From: Arachnopeziza araneosa | Taxonomy: Eukaryota > Ascomycota > Leotiomycetes > Helotiales > Arachnopezizaceae | Reading direction: 5' to 3' | DNA: 64,000 nt | NCBI GenBank assembly: GCA_003988855.1 | Contig: QYAI01000081.1 | Coordinates: 1 to 64,000, forward strand | In this document: positions 53,468 to 64,000 of the stretch, piece by piece | How positions within the stretch are numbered: the first letter of the stretch is position 1 | How the letters are laid out: every line of letters begins with the position of its first letter | Notes under the pieces: generated by a model | What the model was told of the DNA's origin: nothing | The model's database searches: none | The model's input: the letters and a program-made list of their open reading frames with translations, nothing else | Program-made: the position numbers and the translations under genes

Positions 53468-56400
53468 TCACGTTATCGATCCCGTGTCCTGACCTTTCCC
53501 ACGGCCCCTCACCTGACCATCTCCTCTCCCTCTCCCTCTCCCTCTCCCTCGTCCTCTTCCACCACTTTTCCCGCGGCCAGATCCACCTTTCCCACCTCGC
53601 CCCGAACCAGAACCAGACCCGGAGGCTTTGGCTCTAGCGGCTTCTTCTTGTGCTTTTTTGCTCTCCTGATCCCACCATTCCTGAAATGCCTGTTCCTCTT
53701 GAATCTCCTGAAGGCTCTTCTTGGCAACAGTTTCTTTGAATACTTCCTGTTCTCGTCTCTGCTGGCCAATGATATCTGAAAGAGATAGCTGAAGTGAAGG
53801 TTCTGTTTTTCCAGCCGGTGTCAAGTATGACTTGGAGTGTGGGACCACGGGAGAAGACTTGGATTCCCCCGGTTGCATTGAAGATTTTGAAGAAGATTGA
53901 CCTCTGCTAGTACTCCGCTGTTGGCCTGAAAATCTTGTATCTGGCGAAGCTGTCCTCCTTGTCGTATGAGGAGTTGATGAAATCGGCGTGATAAAAGACT
54001 TGGATAGATCAGCCGGAGGCGGGGAGCTTGGCTCTTTCAGAACCTCCTTTAAGGATATCTTCGGCCCTCTAGAAGCAACTTGCCAAGGAGATCCTGGCCT
54101 TGCATCCGCATCGAGGGTGTTTTGTGGCTTGTGAAGAGCTTGTTGCATAGCCTGCTGCTTCTTACGCTCCTTCTGTGATAGTTTTTGAGGAGTTGGCTTG
54201 CCATCTTTTTCATCCTTAGCCTTCTGCGCCGAAAGACTCATCGATAAAGCGGACGGTCGGTTGGATGCTGCCTGGGCCATAATATCTCGCATGTCAAGTT
54301 TTGAAGAAGGAAGCACAGGGGATGACCATTTCTTCGACGCATAAGTTGGACTTTGGCTGATTGATTGAATTCCAAGACCTGGAGTTCTTGGGTACAAAGA
54401 TGTAGCGTCTTCGTTTGGAATCGATCTTGACTCGAGATCATCTAATGGCATCTTAGGACTAGACGTATCTCTCTCATCCGGTAAGCCAAAATCTATAGCA
54501 GGAATCATAGGAGGGGATGTAGGGCTTCCAATTGATACATCGTCATCGTCATCCATGTCAAACATCAAGTCTATTGTGGAATCTTTCGGTCGTATGCTCG
54601 GGCTGAAAGGCGCATTTCGGCTTGGCTTAGATTTCCTTCTTGATTTATCTTGACTAGGTGATGCAGACATCATATCATCAAGACTTCCCACGCGGATTCG
54701 AAAGGAAGAGGACAGCCGACCATCATCGTCTTTATGAGTAGCGCGGAATATCATTTCACCAAGGCGGCGACGGCGTTCCTCATGGAGATCTTCAGCTAGA
54801 AAGGGGTGGCGTTCATGTAGGAGAATGTCCGCCCGACCACTTTTTGCGAAAGGCAGGCAAGTTAATTGATTCTCGCGGACAATTTCATCCAGCTCTAGTA
54901 AAAGATCTTCATCCAAGTCATTCAGCAAGTGATTTTCCAGCATCGATTCCAGCTGCAGACAAATATACTCAAGTGCTGAGTCTTTGAAAGCAGATACGGA
55001 GCATGGGGCAATTGCATTCAGAAGATGACAGACATTTCGAGTAGTCACTTTTTGAGTTAACGAAAGCATTCACCGTTTTTGATACTGAGGACTTACCGAA
55101 GCGTCCGATGACCTCTTGGCATATTTGAGATAACCTGTCAAGCATGAGTTCATTACCCACAGCCATGACATCCATAACAAGATCAGAGAATTCGTCGATA
55201 TCAGTGCAAACAGCCTTGTCAAAAAGTTCAGTACCAACATCAGCGTAAATATATTGTAATACAAGCTGAAATGCTTCCGGTTGTATATGCTTTAAATCGA
55301 TTCTTACAGCGCCAGAATCATGTTGTTGCCGGCCAGCTAGCCACTGTCCTCCGGCACGTCCATTGAAGAGACCTTCGAAGAAAGGACAACGCCTACATAA
55401 CAAGGTACTATGCACTCTCATTTCAGATCCGTCTAACTCGACAATTGCATCTCCGTCATCGAAAAAGCCAGGGTCACGAATTGCGAGGCCTAGATCAATA
55501 TCCATACACTCCTCTGGTTCTGTCATTAACCTGACCGCGGACTCCAGCTTGCCGAGTTTCAAGTATGCTGCAGTCTTCATAAGTTCAACTCGCACTTGTC
55601 GGTATCTAAAAGCCATCGCCGGAGAATGTCGAGTAAAATGCCAAACATCGACTATAGTATCGGTATACAAGTAAAGAACGAGATTAACCAGCGCAATAAA
55701 GTCCAAACCCTGAAAGATAATCGTCATCTTGATCCCGCCCCTACTGGCAAATGCTGGAATATGTGGATTATCATTTGGTTCTATCACCAATATATCCGGA
55801 AGTGATATTGTGCCTGAGCTTCGGAAACTATCCAGTAACTTACGGAGAACAGGACTTCTTCCGAGGACGAATCCATGTACAGGAATCCGCACTTCGGAGG
55901 TTGAGGTAGCGACCTCAATATCATAAGTATTGCTAATTATCCCCAAAATATGTCGGTTGACATCTGCTTCGAGGTCTGGCGAGGTGAGAACAGCACGCTT
56001 CACGGGATCAAGAAGGTCGGTTGGTATCACTGGGGTCCAGGATCTTGGCCTGTCCGTGTCCTCATCGTCCTCTGCTGGCTTGGAAGCTTCTAAGTCTCGG
56101 ATTGCTAGAAGATGTGCAACGTCTTCCCGTAGGTTTTGCCCATCGACAGAAATTTGAGTCTTGGTCACATCACAGTCTTTCCGGATTGCAGCATAAACGC
56201 CGAAGGTAGTACTCCTAACTGCGGCGACCTTTGTGAGACCTGGAACACGCTGGAATTTAAAGTCTTTGCGGTTGTAGCTTCCATTGCTTATAAACGAATC
56301 TTTGACATTGGCTCTTTTAACACGTTGCCAAACAGCACCTGCTTGGGTACATACAATCACCGATCCGTTTTCTGTGACCCCTACAGACTTGATCCCATCC

Positions 56401-58199
56401 CAATTGCCTTTCCGCAAAGCCCAAATCCGTTGTGGTGTCGTCAGGGATTCTTTGATTTTGGTTGGATTTGTCGTGCTAGTGGAGCCAGTAGGGATGTTTC
56501 GCACGGTCAATGTGAACAGATCACCTCTGCTAGAGATTGCAGCTATTGTATCCCCGCCTGCCGTTACATATGAGATATGGCTTGACGAGTCGTATTGAGT
56601 TGTAAAAGCGCTTGCCTTAAGGTGATAATTCGTGAATCCTTCATTCAATGGAAATTTCACAATATTATAACCATAATTTGTGAAGACACAGACCGTATGA
56701 TTGGCAAGTAGGACGATTGTAGCACTGTTGATGGCAGAAACCATGAAAATTGGTGATTTAAAAAGGGAGGCGGCAACTTTTCTTGGAATTGGTTGTACTT
56801 CGAGACTGCGAGAATCGGAGTCCATCAGCCCAAGTTGACCTTCGTTTTTTCCCCATGTGAAGAGAGAAGTTGAGGTATGAGCAACAGAGTGTAAAGCGGA
56901 TGCAGCCACTCCAACGATCATTTCTCGTTTCAAGGGACCGAATATCTGACGCGGCGATACACAGATTGGCTCCTCGTCCTTCAGAACAGGTCGAGGCAGA
57001 GAATAACCAAGTTGACCATGCAAATTGGACCCCCATGACAAGAGCGATCCATCGGAGATAACAGCCAGAGTATGATTTTGTCCTAGGGCAACTTTTGTAA
57101 CTCTCTTCCCTGCAAGAGGTCCATCATTGATAGGAATGTAGGAGAATCGTGTAATTTCATCACCAGTTCCTAAGCGTCCTCCCGGCCCAAATCCACACAT
57201 GTAAAGATTTGATTCTGGGTCAGTGGTTAAAATTGCGCTGTGAAGCTTGGAAAGAACCATGTCTTGGATTATAATAGGACGGTTTGATATCAGAGTCGGA
57301 AGCTCCGATACAGTCTTAGGAGAAGTCGTCGACTTCTGTAGCCTATCGGACTCAGCTTGAGTCGATTCTAGATGTTCTCTATAAAATCGAAAGAGTAAAT
57401 GATCTGGTCGATGTAGATTTATTTTCTCAGGATGCTGGCGATCGTCTTGATCCTTAAAGCCTAAACCATGATTTCGACTACTTCCCCATGCAAAAACTTC
57501 GTCGCCACTGATAGTGGATTGAGAATCTGTCACAACAGCGTGGGTTGAGTCATCATCGTCTGTATCATCGTCGGACCCATCCTGCTCAGCACCAAATACA
57601 GACTGGAGAGAACGCCTGGCTGTGGTAGCGTTATACACATCAAAAGGGCTGTTTCCTTCATGGTCCTTGATCTTGATAACAGAACTTGGTGCCTTTTGTC
57701 CGGTATTGGCGGATTGGGTGACCGGATTCCGGTGGTCTTTCTCTATGATTGCTCGAGCAATAGTAATATTCCCAAAGTACAGAGCTCTATGTAAGGCCGT
57801 CCATCCATTTTCAATATCTTGAACGTACAAATCGATTGCAGGATGCTCGAGGAGGGCAAGGGCAAAGCGAATCGCATTCTCGGATGGCGAGGAAGCTGCT
57901 CGGTGTAGAATAGTCAGACCAGCATGATCTCTGCTATTGACCTCTGCGCGACTGAGATTTGTATTGGGACCCTTCATAACATTTGGATTTCCAGAGACTT
58001 TCCGGTGTTTCGCGACTGCCTTGGGGGGTGTGGCAAAGCCACTTGGGCTCCCACCCAAGCTCCCATAGCTATACGCATTCCCAGCTCCTACCGCGTGGCC
58101 CTTGCCAGGATAGCTTGTATTTTGGCTGCCATTTGAAAGGAGTTGCCAAAATTTATCGACTTCCTTATCGTGGAAGTATTTCCAAAGAAGATGGCTCAT
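53468..58199 (-). CDS. Ankyrin-RCC1-BTB-BTB protein (inhibitor of Bruton kinase-like, IBtk)
   Basis: Two exons (58199-55097, 55047-53468) give 1,560 residues from MSHLLWKYFHDKEVDKFW; a GTG-initiated extension to 58232 was not used. Order of domains: ankyrin repeats about 85-165 (DHAGLTILHRAA, ENGWTALHRALYFGN); RCC1-like repeats about 235-620 (VFAWGSSRNHGLGF, MCGFGPGGRLGTGDE, LLSWGSNLHGQLGY, LFTWGKNEGQLGL); a first BTB/POZ domain about 760-880 (IPVHGFVLGRSPVLRKLLDSF); a second about 910-1020 (VELDGSEMRVHSTLLCRRCPFFEGLF); then helices and a Ser/Pro/Gln-rich tail ending in Arg-Gly repeats. This order is that of IBtk-like proteins, substrate adaptors of Cul3 ubiquitin ligases. The RG tail is coded by a CCCTCT hexamer repeat (53525-53551) and could bind RNA. 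The substrates are unknown. Confidence 0.92.
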
Positions 58200-59347
58200 G
58201 TGTAGCAAAAGTGGCGAGTATCTTCCGGACACTTAAGTAACACCTCGCTGTGGCCTCGAAGGAACACGGCGTATTTAAAGGTGTTATGAAGTGCAGGAAG
58301 ACCTCTAGACGAAAAGGAAAGAACGAAGTTGGGAGCAAATTCTACCAGGCCGTGTGAGTTCGTGTTTCAATAAATGATGTAGGTTGACTTCAACGAGACT
58401 GTTTCGACAACGGACTTGAGGTAGCGGCAAGGTTCTGTATCTCGCGGATGTGATGGAAATCTTGGATGAATTGATGCGATCCGAATTATCTCGAGGAAGA
58501 TCTGGTAGCTGTTGTTAGTTGTGGGTGACTGAGGGGTAAGAAGAGCAATTGTTGAATAGCAATATCGAAGCCTCGTGCTAAGCAGACGCCACAAGTGGCT
58601 ATTTTGACTCCGCCAATCAGAGCACGTATAAATTCCACGACCCAGATTCATCATTCTGAGTGACATGAGCAAAATGCAAATCTTTTCGGTCATCTGATTC
58701 CGCAGACCGTCACTGCCCGTGAAGCCATTGGTTTTTATTATAGGATTGGATCCAAAGTAAGAGACCATATTATTTTTTGGAGAAAGATTACATCATCGAG
58801 CGGTGGGGTTTGTAGCCACGTTTTGCATGTACATCATTCAGCCAGAGAAACTGCGGCTTATCAGGTGATATTCTGTTTTGTGTTTACCTTCTTGGTGTAT
58901 TCTCGCGTGGTAGATTTGGCATACCAACTTCTTTATTTCCCATTAGCTTCTGACGCACCCGAACCACTTCACAAGATATGAGAGTAAAAACTCTAGATTT
59001 TTCTATTTCTCTGCTAAGCCTCATCTCTCCAACAACTATCAAATACATCACAGATCCGAAAATCGACAATAAGACAAAGAAATTATTGATTCGAGGCAAA
59101 GACAACATTCCGTTCTTTCATCCAATTTCACAAAACGAGTCTCCTTATATATTTTCAAAATCTATTTATGTGACAAAGACCCTGAAGAATGAGATGATGT
59201 TCCCTCCAAAGAAGTTACTAGAGTTACAACTCAAGTTAAGGCAATAAACCAACTCCCAATCTTTCATGTCAAGCTTTCTTATAAAAACGGTACTCATCTG
59301 CTCCTTCTTCCCATCATCGACCACCCATGAACACAGGTATTCTCAAA
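58200..59347. other. Intergenic region upstream of the BTB protein
   Basis: About 1.15 kb. The frames at 58367-58768 (minus) and 58978-59247 (plus) have no motifs; the second is AT-driven. No repeat noticed. Confidence 0.5.
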
Positions 59348-59819
59348 ATGGCAATGTTTACTAACACGATTGTCTGGTCGTCCTCTCCAAGTACTGTTGC
59401 TGAGCTTCATCTGCTTTAACACAGACTGTTCCTACCCTTTCGGACCGATCTGTTCTCAATGTCAGACAGCTCTCTTCAAAACCACAAGCACAACGCCCTC
59501 GAATCCGTCGAGTGATCCTATCATTACACAACAAATAAAAGAAGTAAGTACCACAACTCCTTCTCCAACTTGGACTTCCAAACAAAGACCCCTGCAATTG
59601 AATTCTGTGTCCTCAAAATACATGCACACATGGCTTACCGATCTCCTTACAACCACAATCGCCCACCAAATGCTAGACCAGGATTTCATAGGTGGTGCAG
59701 AAGAAGATCTTCAGGCTGATTATATTTATCTTTCTGAGTGTGAGCTTTGTGGTGTAGGTATTGTGGAGACTGAGAAAGAGTGGCATTTTCTAGAGTGTAA
59801 GTATGCGCACGATGAGTGA
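59348..59819 (+). CDS. Small Cys-rich protein, unknown (possible zinc binder)
   Basis: A frame of about 145 residues ending at the TGA 59817-59819. Two clusters look like metal sites: ICSQC near the start, and ECELCGVGIVETEKEWHFLECKYAH at the end, which has CxxC followed by H-x3-C and a final His. The frame has no ATG before the first cluster. An ATG at 59348 (MAMFTNTIVWSSSP) joins it in frame if a short intron is removed from about 59391 to 59424 (GTACTG to ACACAG). At about 34 nt that intron is shorter than all others in this window, so the first exon is uncertain. No membrane segment or signal peptide. I do not recognise a family. Confidence 0.5.
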
Positions 59820-60835
59820 ATAAGATTGGAGTGGTTGTTGAGAAGGAGAAAGTGGGTTAAGAGCCGTTTGAACTAGTTTGTCCCCTTTTTTTGCTATTTC
59901 CAATAAAAAATATATCCCTTGACACTGACCAAGAGGCCAATTGAGAGTTTTAATTCCTCTTTTCAAATCTGACTTGCATTCATATGAAATGTCAAAGGAC
60001 AAGTGAAGGCGAAAAGACCAAATGCAAACCCACCACGAAGCCATTTCAAAGTGCCGGAAACCCTTATCTCTATGATTCTTACTCTGTAACCTTCTTAAGA
60101 GTAAGTAGAAATTCGATGCATAATTCCTTCCAGGTTCTCCAGCACAGCTAAGTCCGAGCAGCCCGAGAAGGAGTCAAGTTCGAGTTGTGCAGGACCTCCT
60201 TTATTTGTTGTGTTGCGCTCCTCTGGTTGCCATTATTTTTGGTTCACTCGGACATTCAAAGAGCCTTGTTGCATTTCGCGGTGCCAGTGCTCTCCTGGCT
60301 CCTCGGGCTCTCTAATTTACTAGTACATCAATCATTCTGTTGCATTTCGCGTGCCAGTGCTCTCCTGGCTCTCCTGGCTCTTTAATTCACTAGTACATCA
60401 ATTGTTTTGTTGCATTTCGCGGTGCCAGTGCTCTTCTGGCTCCTCGGGCGATGTAATTCACTAGTACATCAATCATTTTGTTGCACTTCGCGGCGCTTGC
60501 GCTCCCCGGTCTCCTTGGATTCTCAATAATTTTGATTCACTCGGAATGTCCAAGATGTTTGTTGCACTTCGCGGTCCCAGGGCTCTACCTGCTCCTCGGG
60601 TTCTCAGGTTCTAAATCTCCTCAATTCACTATAACATGCCAATCATTTCGGTGGCCCAAGGGCTCCTTGCGTTCTTGCATTCACCAATTGGTTTTGTTGC
60701 ACTTCGCGGCGCTCGTGCTCCCTCGTCTCCCCGACCCTCATTGTTGTTCGATTCTTTCCACAATACGAAGTGCCAGGGACAGATAGCTAGTAGACTATTC
60801 TTTACGACAATGGCTCCGCATAGCAGTATAGTTAG
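59820..60835. other. Intergenic region containing the ~70-bp tandem repeat array
   Basis: Between the small Cys-rich gene and the 3' end of the SET gene. The first 400 bases are unremarkable; the rest is occupied by the degenerate repeats described separately. Confidence 0.6.
60266..60740 (+). repeat. Degenerate tandem repeat array, unit about 70 bp
   Basis: A recurring core TTGTTGCAYTTCGCGG followed by a (G/C)C-rich CCAGTGCTC-type block appears at about 60266, 60337, 60407, 60478, 60559 and 60694. The first four are spaced 70-71 bp and share the full unit, including CTCCTGGCTCCTCGGGCT and TTACTAGTACATCAAT. The later two are further apart and more diverged. A weaker related phrase precedes them near 60200. 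Unit length is not a multiple of three, so the array is not a coding repeat even though parts are open (LLHFAVPVLSWLLG-like). It ends about 100 bases before the SET gene's stop codon. Confidence 0.85.
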
Positions 60836-61583
60836 TCATTCTCCCTCTCCGTCATCCTCATTCCTCCTCGCACCCCAAAAGCCTCTACCGTAACTAACCA
60901 GAATCTCCTCGCCTTTCTTGATCCCCTTCCGCTTTCTTTTCTTCCCCTCTGGTAGAACCCAGACCGCCATCCCTCTCTCCTTCCCATTCCACACTAAGAC
61001 TGATCAGCAACTGTCTTCTCCACTTCACTAGCGGGACATTGAGCGGAGGAATTCCAAGGACTTAGACCACTCCGTAGAATCCAACGTTTCCCGTTCTACA
61101 GGGCAAAGAAAGGCCAACAAAAAGTCATCACTTACCCTCCTTAAACTCCGCATTCGCTCCCTCGGTCCTGACCCCTCTGTAATCATTCACAAACCTCGCT
61201 TCATTCCCCGCCTTTGCCGCGTCAACCCCGATGCCCGCCTCCCTATCGAGACTAAGATCATAATCCGAGTCGGCATGTTCATCCTTCTTCCCTTCTTCAG
61301 GAGGACCGTGGATCACCCCGATGTACTGGAGGATGAATGTCCCGGGTTGGAGATCTTTGGCTGCAAAGAGCCCATACTGACCGCAAGCTGGATGATGCAC
61401 GGTTGTTATAGGGAGGATTTTGACAAGCTGACAAGGTCCCGGGTGGTGTGTGATTGTGGGGATCGCCGTAGACCTGGCCTGGAGAATTGAGATGTGAGAG
61501 GGAGTGAGGGTGCGGGAAAAGGTTGGTGTAGTTAGATATGGGGTGCTGGGTGGCCAGTTCTTGGGGAGGGGCTTTGGTGTCAT
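60836..61583 (-). CDS. Small SET-domain protein (putative lysine methyltransferase)
   Basis: Two exons (61583-61136, 60993-60836) give 201 residues from MTPKPLPKNWPP. The SET N-part is GQYGLFAAKDLQPGTFILQYIGVIHG (about residues 80-105), followed by DYDLSLDREAGIGVDAAKAGNEARFVNDYRG, which holds the R-F-x-N-D/H substrate and cofactor segment (ARFVNDYRG). Exon 2 supplies GMAVWVLPEGKKRKRKGIKKGEEILVSYGRGFW with the C-terminal GEEILVSYG motif that closes the cofactor site. Join: AEFKE-VWNGKERG. No post-SET cysteines follow, so it resembles the compact fungal SET proteins without pre- or post-SET domains. Its substrate is unknown. Its 3' end is beside the repeat array. Confidence 0.88.
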
Positions 61584-62420
61584 ACTGAGTTGCTTGAGGT
61601 TGAGATGGAGTGTTCGAGACTGAGATAGATACTGTTGTTCTCTAAGACTCGATCCAAGCCGCTCAATGCAAGCAAATACCCTGTAATCCTCTCTAAAACG
61701 CACGACTTCTCACCAGATACCTCGAGATGATGGATGAGCCTAACAAGAGAGGAGGAGCGGCAAATCTCGCAGGCAACAACTTCACATCTTCGTAAACAAG
61801 ACCAAGAAGCGCTCAATCTTTCCGCAAACCTATCCCGCAAGCACGCACACGACACACATCGCAAAAATGAAGGCATTCACAAAACCTCTCCAGGCGCCAA
61901 GCCCTAAGCGACTCCGCGAAGCGCAAGCCACCCACGCCATCCGCCGGGGCCACCTCAAAGACACGATCGCAAACAGCAGCGCTGCACAACCACGACACAG
62001 GCAGGGTGCGAGACGCCGGTACCAGAGGATGAATCGGTCAGCGGTCGTGGCCGTGACCAAAGGCCTATCTGAATCCGGTTGTGAGGCTGGTGACGTACAT
62101 TAGTGCGCGAAGCTCCAGGCAGGGAAACCGGCGCGCCTGATAGGACGAGAGCGGGGGATCTGGTGGCAGGCATTGGATGAATGGAGTGCGTGAGGTCATC
62201 TCCTTGTGCGGCGCGCCACAGTTGTCCTGTGATGCGTGCCTGCCTCTGAATCCACTGGGGTGAGAGATGAAAGACATATAAGGCGCCACAGCTGAGAGAT
62301 GCGAAAGTGAATTCCCATAGCTGAGAAATACCATACTCGAAAACTACCGATCGTGTGCGATTTGACCTCTCAACTACTTTACACTGAACAACATCCAAGA
62401 CAGAACCAAATCAGATCACA
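61584..62420. other. Divergent interval between the SET gene and the small membrane protein
   Basis: A frame at 61867-62103 (plus, 78 codons, basic, MKAFTKPLQAPSPKRL...) begins with an ATG in decent context but has no motif and no support. Otherwise nothing is recognised. Confidence 0.45.
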
Positions 62421-62783
62421 ATGCCTTCTCTCGTAGACTCCCTTGGCAACTTTGTCTCGTCCATCTTCGGTGCCATCACCGCCATCTTCTCCTCCATCAT
62501 CGCCGTCTTTCAATCCATTGTCAGCACCATCTTTGGCATCATCGGTACAACTTTCCAGGCATGTGGAACTATGATTGCCGGGTTGGCGCATACATTTGAG
62601 GGTCTTCTCAAATTCTTGCTAAGTAAATCGATCCTACCCGTCACGAGTACTTGTGATGAACAAAGGAAGCTAACAAACACAGGCAATATCGTCGTCATCG
62701 GTGTCCTAATTGGAGGCTTATTCTTGTATGGCGTCTATCAACAGCGTGCTGGAACTGCACCATCGCAAAAGAAGATCAACTAG
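62421..62783 (+). CDS. Small membrane protein with 11-residue hydrophobic repeats, unknown
   Basis: Two exons (62421-62622, 62683-62783) give 100 residues. The first exon encodes MPSLVDSLGNFV followed by three consecutive 11-residue units (SSIFGAITAIF, SSIIAVFQSIV, STIFGIIGTTF) and then a hydrophobic GLLKFLL. The second encodes one membrane helix (GNIVVIGVLIGGLFLYGVY) and a short basic tail. The intron (GTAAATC donor, GCTAAC branch, ACACAG acceptor) is canonical and removes a hydrophilic segment that would otherwise split the protein. Eleven-residue periodicity with Ser at one face suggests a helix lying on or in a membrane. Similar small proteins occur in other filamentous fungi, but I know no function. 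Confidence 0.75.
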   Translation: MPSLVDSLGNFVSSIFGAITAIFSSIIAVFQSIVSTIFGIIGTTFQACGTMIAGLAHTFEGLLKFLLSKSILPVTSTCDEQRKLTNTGNIVVIGVLIGGLFLYGVYQQRAGTAPSQKKIN

Positions 62784-64000
62784 ATTGACATCAGGTAATG
62801 AGGGTGGAGGATTGTGACATTTTTCCAACATTGAGTTGGGATGTGATATTACTTGGTTTATGGAGCACTTTCTACAATAACATGGAAAGAAAAGGTTGAC
62901 GAGATCACAATGAGATATCGGATTGGTCGGCGTCTGATAGGTAGATACCATGAATGCAACAGGACTATGACCAAACAAGACTCTTAATAGCTGGCGTAAA
63001 GGAAAGTTGATGTGCATATAATACAAGTGATATGAAGACAAGTATCAAAACAAGAATGGATTTCCAAGGCCCAAGCAAAAGGCCAGGGGCGAAGAGTTCA
63101 GAAAATTACTGGCATTATGATTAAGAGTTTCACTTACCAATGAGGCTGACTGTTTCCCTTACAGCTACTGGGACACAAATATTCGGTACGCAAGATCATA
63201 TCCCACTGTTCCTATGTTAATCGGATGGTCGTGCACATTAGGAGAACCTGTTCAGAAATATTTCAGGAGCTGAACAATTCTCGGGAGGCAACACGGGCCT
63301 CGGAAGCATCCTTTCACGGTTCAGGCCGAGAGACGAGGCCATCTCCGGGCAGTAGATACGAAGGCTATCCGTCTCTCGATTGAAGAAGTGATCGAGTAAA
63401 ACACACAACACATACCGCTTCCCATCTTGTACCCCCAATCTCAATTCAAGATGTTCATCTCGCCATCCGTAGGAGTTAGCATGGAATCAGTCACGTGCGG
63501 CTCACGAGGTTTCTCTTGGGAGGCCAATGGCGTATTTCGCGCACAGAAACAACATCAAACTCTTCCAGGCGGTGAGAAGGGGGAGCATCAGCATGGGATC
63601 GCTCATTATTACAGTACAGTAGCTTTCCATGCAGGCAATGCAGGCCATCCTGATCGAGGGGTAGAAGCACTGGGCTGCTGTTGGGAGATGGATTGCGCTC
63701 TTCGTTCCAGGCTGCGGTAGCTAAATGCGTATATGTTGTCAGTAAGAAGCGTGCATAAGAGGCCTTGGGAGAGACCGATATTCTGGCCGACGTTCAAAGG
63801 CTGGTGGTGGTGGCCCCTTCTGCCGTAGGACTTCGACCATGACCCGATGCTCAGCCTTGTCAGCGACCAGCGACCGTAGTCGGTCTGGTAGTCGCAGATT
63901 CGAAGGCGAGGCTGTCCAGAGGATTCGGGACAGATGATCATGAAAATTCTTTCCAACCCTTCCAAAAGGGTTCGAGAAGATCAAGATACTTGGCGTCCAA
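62784..64000. other. Right-hand end of the window, no supportable gene
   Basis: Frames at 63427-63720 (plus) and 63609-63984 (minus, two overlapping registers) are open but carry no recognisable motif. A gene truncated by the right edge on the minus strand (around FHDHLSRILWTASPSNLRL) is possible but not supported. Confidence 0.4.

Noticed and set aside
53525..53551. CCCTCT hexamer repeat considered as a stand-alone microsatellite feature
   Set aside because: It lies inside the coding sequence of the BTB protein and encodes its Arg-Gly tail, so it is described there.
58978..59247. 89-codon plus-strand frame
   Set aside because: Lys/Ile/Asn-rich from AT-rich composition; no homology-like motif and no neighbouring splice signals.
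63609..63984. Overlapping minus-strand frames at the right edge
   Set aside because: Two registers are open over the same DNA and neither has a recognisable domain; truncation by the window edge prevents a decision.
1..64000. tRNA, rRNA, riboswitch or CRISPR array
   Set aside because: I looked for tRNA B-box-like GGTTCRANNCC sequences and for regularly spaced short repeats and found none that fold or repeat convincingly; a covariance-model scan (tRNAscan-SE, Infernal) would be decisive.

Overview
The window is nuclear DNA of a filamentous ascomycete. Genes are close together (about one per 2.7 kb), introns are short (roughly 45-65 nt, GT-AG), and the gene set is typical of Pezizomycotina: a GH7 cellobiohydrolase, a TOK-type potassium channel, Atg13, Rad4/XPC, a CreD-like arrestin, a Zn2Cys6 regulator and two P450s. 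The moderately AT-rich composition and protein style suggest Leotiomycetes (Helotiales). That placement is an inference and was not tested by a search.

Layout. The left edge (1-440) is a decayed pogo/Fot1-like transposase, followed by about 2.8 kb without a convincing gene. From 3.2 to 11 kb come a secreted GH7 cellobiohydrolase, a conserved fungal protein of unknown role, an epoxide-hydrolase-like alpha/beta hydrolase, a CYP86-clan P450 and, divergent from it, a membrane protein with a methyltransferase-like motif. From 11 to 23 kb: ferric reductase, Rad4/XPC, a two-pore TOK potassium channel, and a large acidic protein with a PUA/ASCH-like C-terminal domain. At 23-28 kb there are two copies of a 220-bp MITE-like element with terminal inverted repeats, flanking a LITAF-like gene, then a CYP52-like P450 whose first intron lacks a good acceptor. 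From 30 to 41 kb: CreD/Rod1-type arrestin, a disordered protein, the Rtp1/Tango6 RNA polymerase II assembly factor, and a secreted, probably GPI-anchored App1-type phosphatase-like protein.

From 43 to 58 kb: a medium-chain dehydrogenase, a Zn2Cys6 factor and a mitochondrial iron alcohol dehydrogenase (hydroxyacid-oxoacid transhydrogenase), all on the minus strand, then Atg13 and a 1,560-residue ankyrin-RCC1-BTB-BTB protein. The right end holds a small Cys-rich protein, an array of degenerate ~70-bp tandem repeats, a compact SET-domain protein and a 100-residue membrane protein built of 11-residue hydrophobic repeats. The last kilobase shows no supportable gene.

Most genes are unrelated housekeeping genes. 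Two local groupings could be functional: hydrolase + P450 + methyltransferase-like gene (6.5-11 kb), and MDR dehydrogenase + Zn2Cys6 regulator + iron ADH (43-48.4 kb). Exon boundaries were placed by hand from splice consensus, frame continuity and family motifs. No tRNA, rRNA or CRISPR array was seen.
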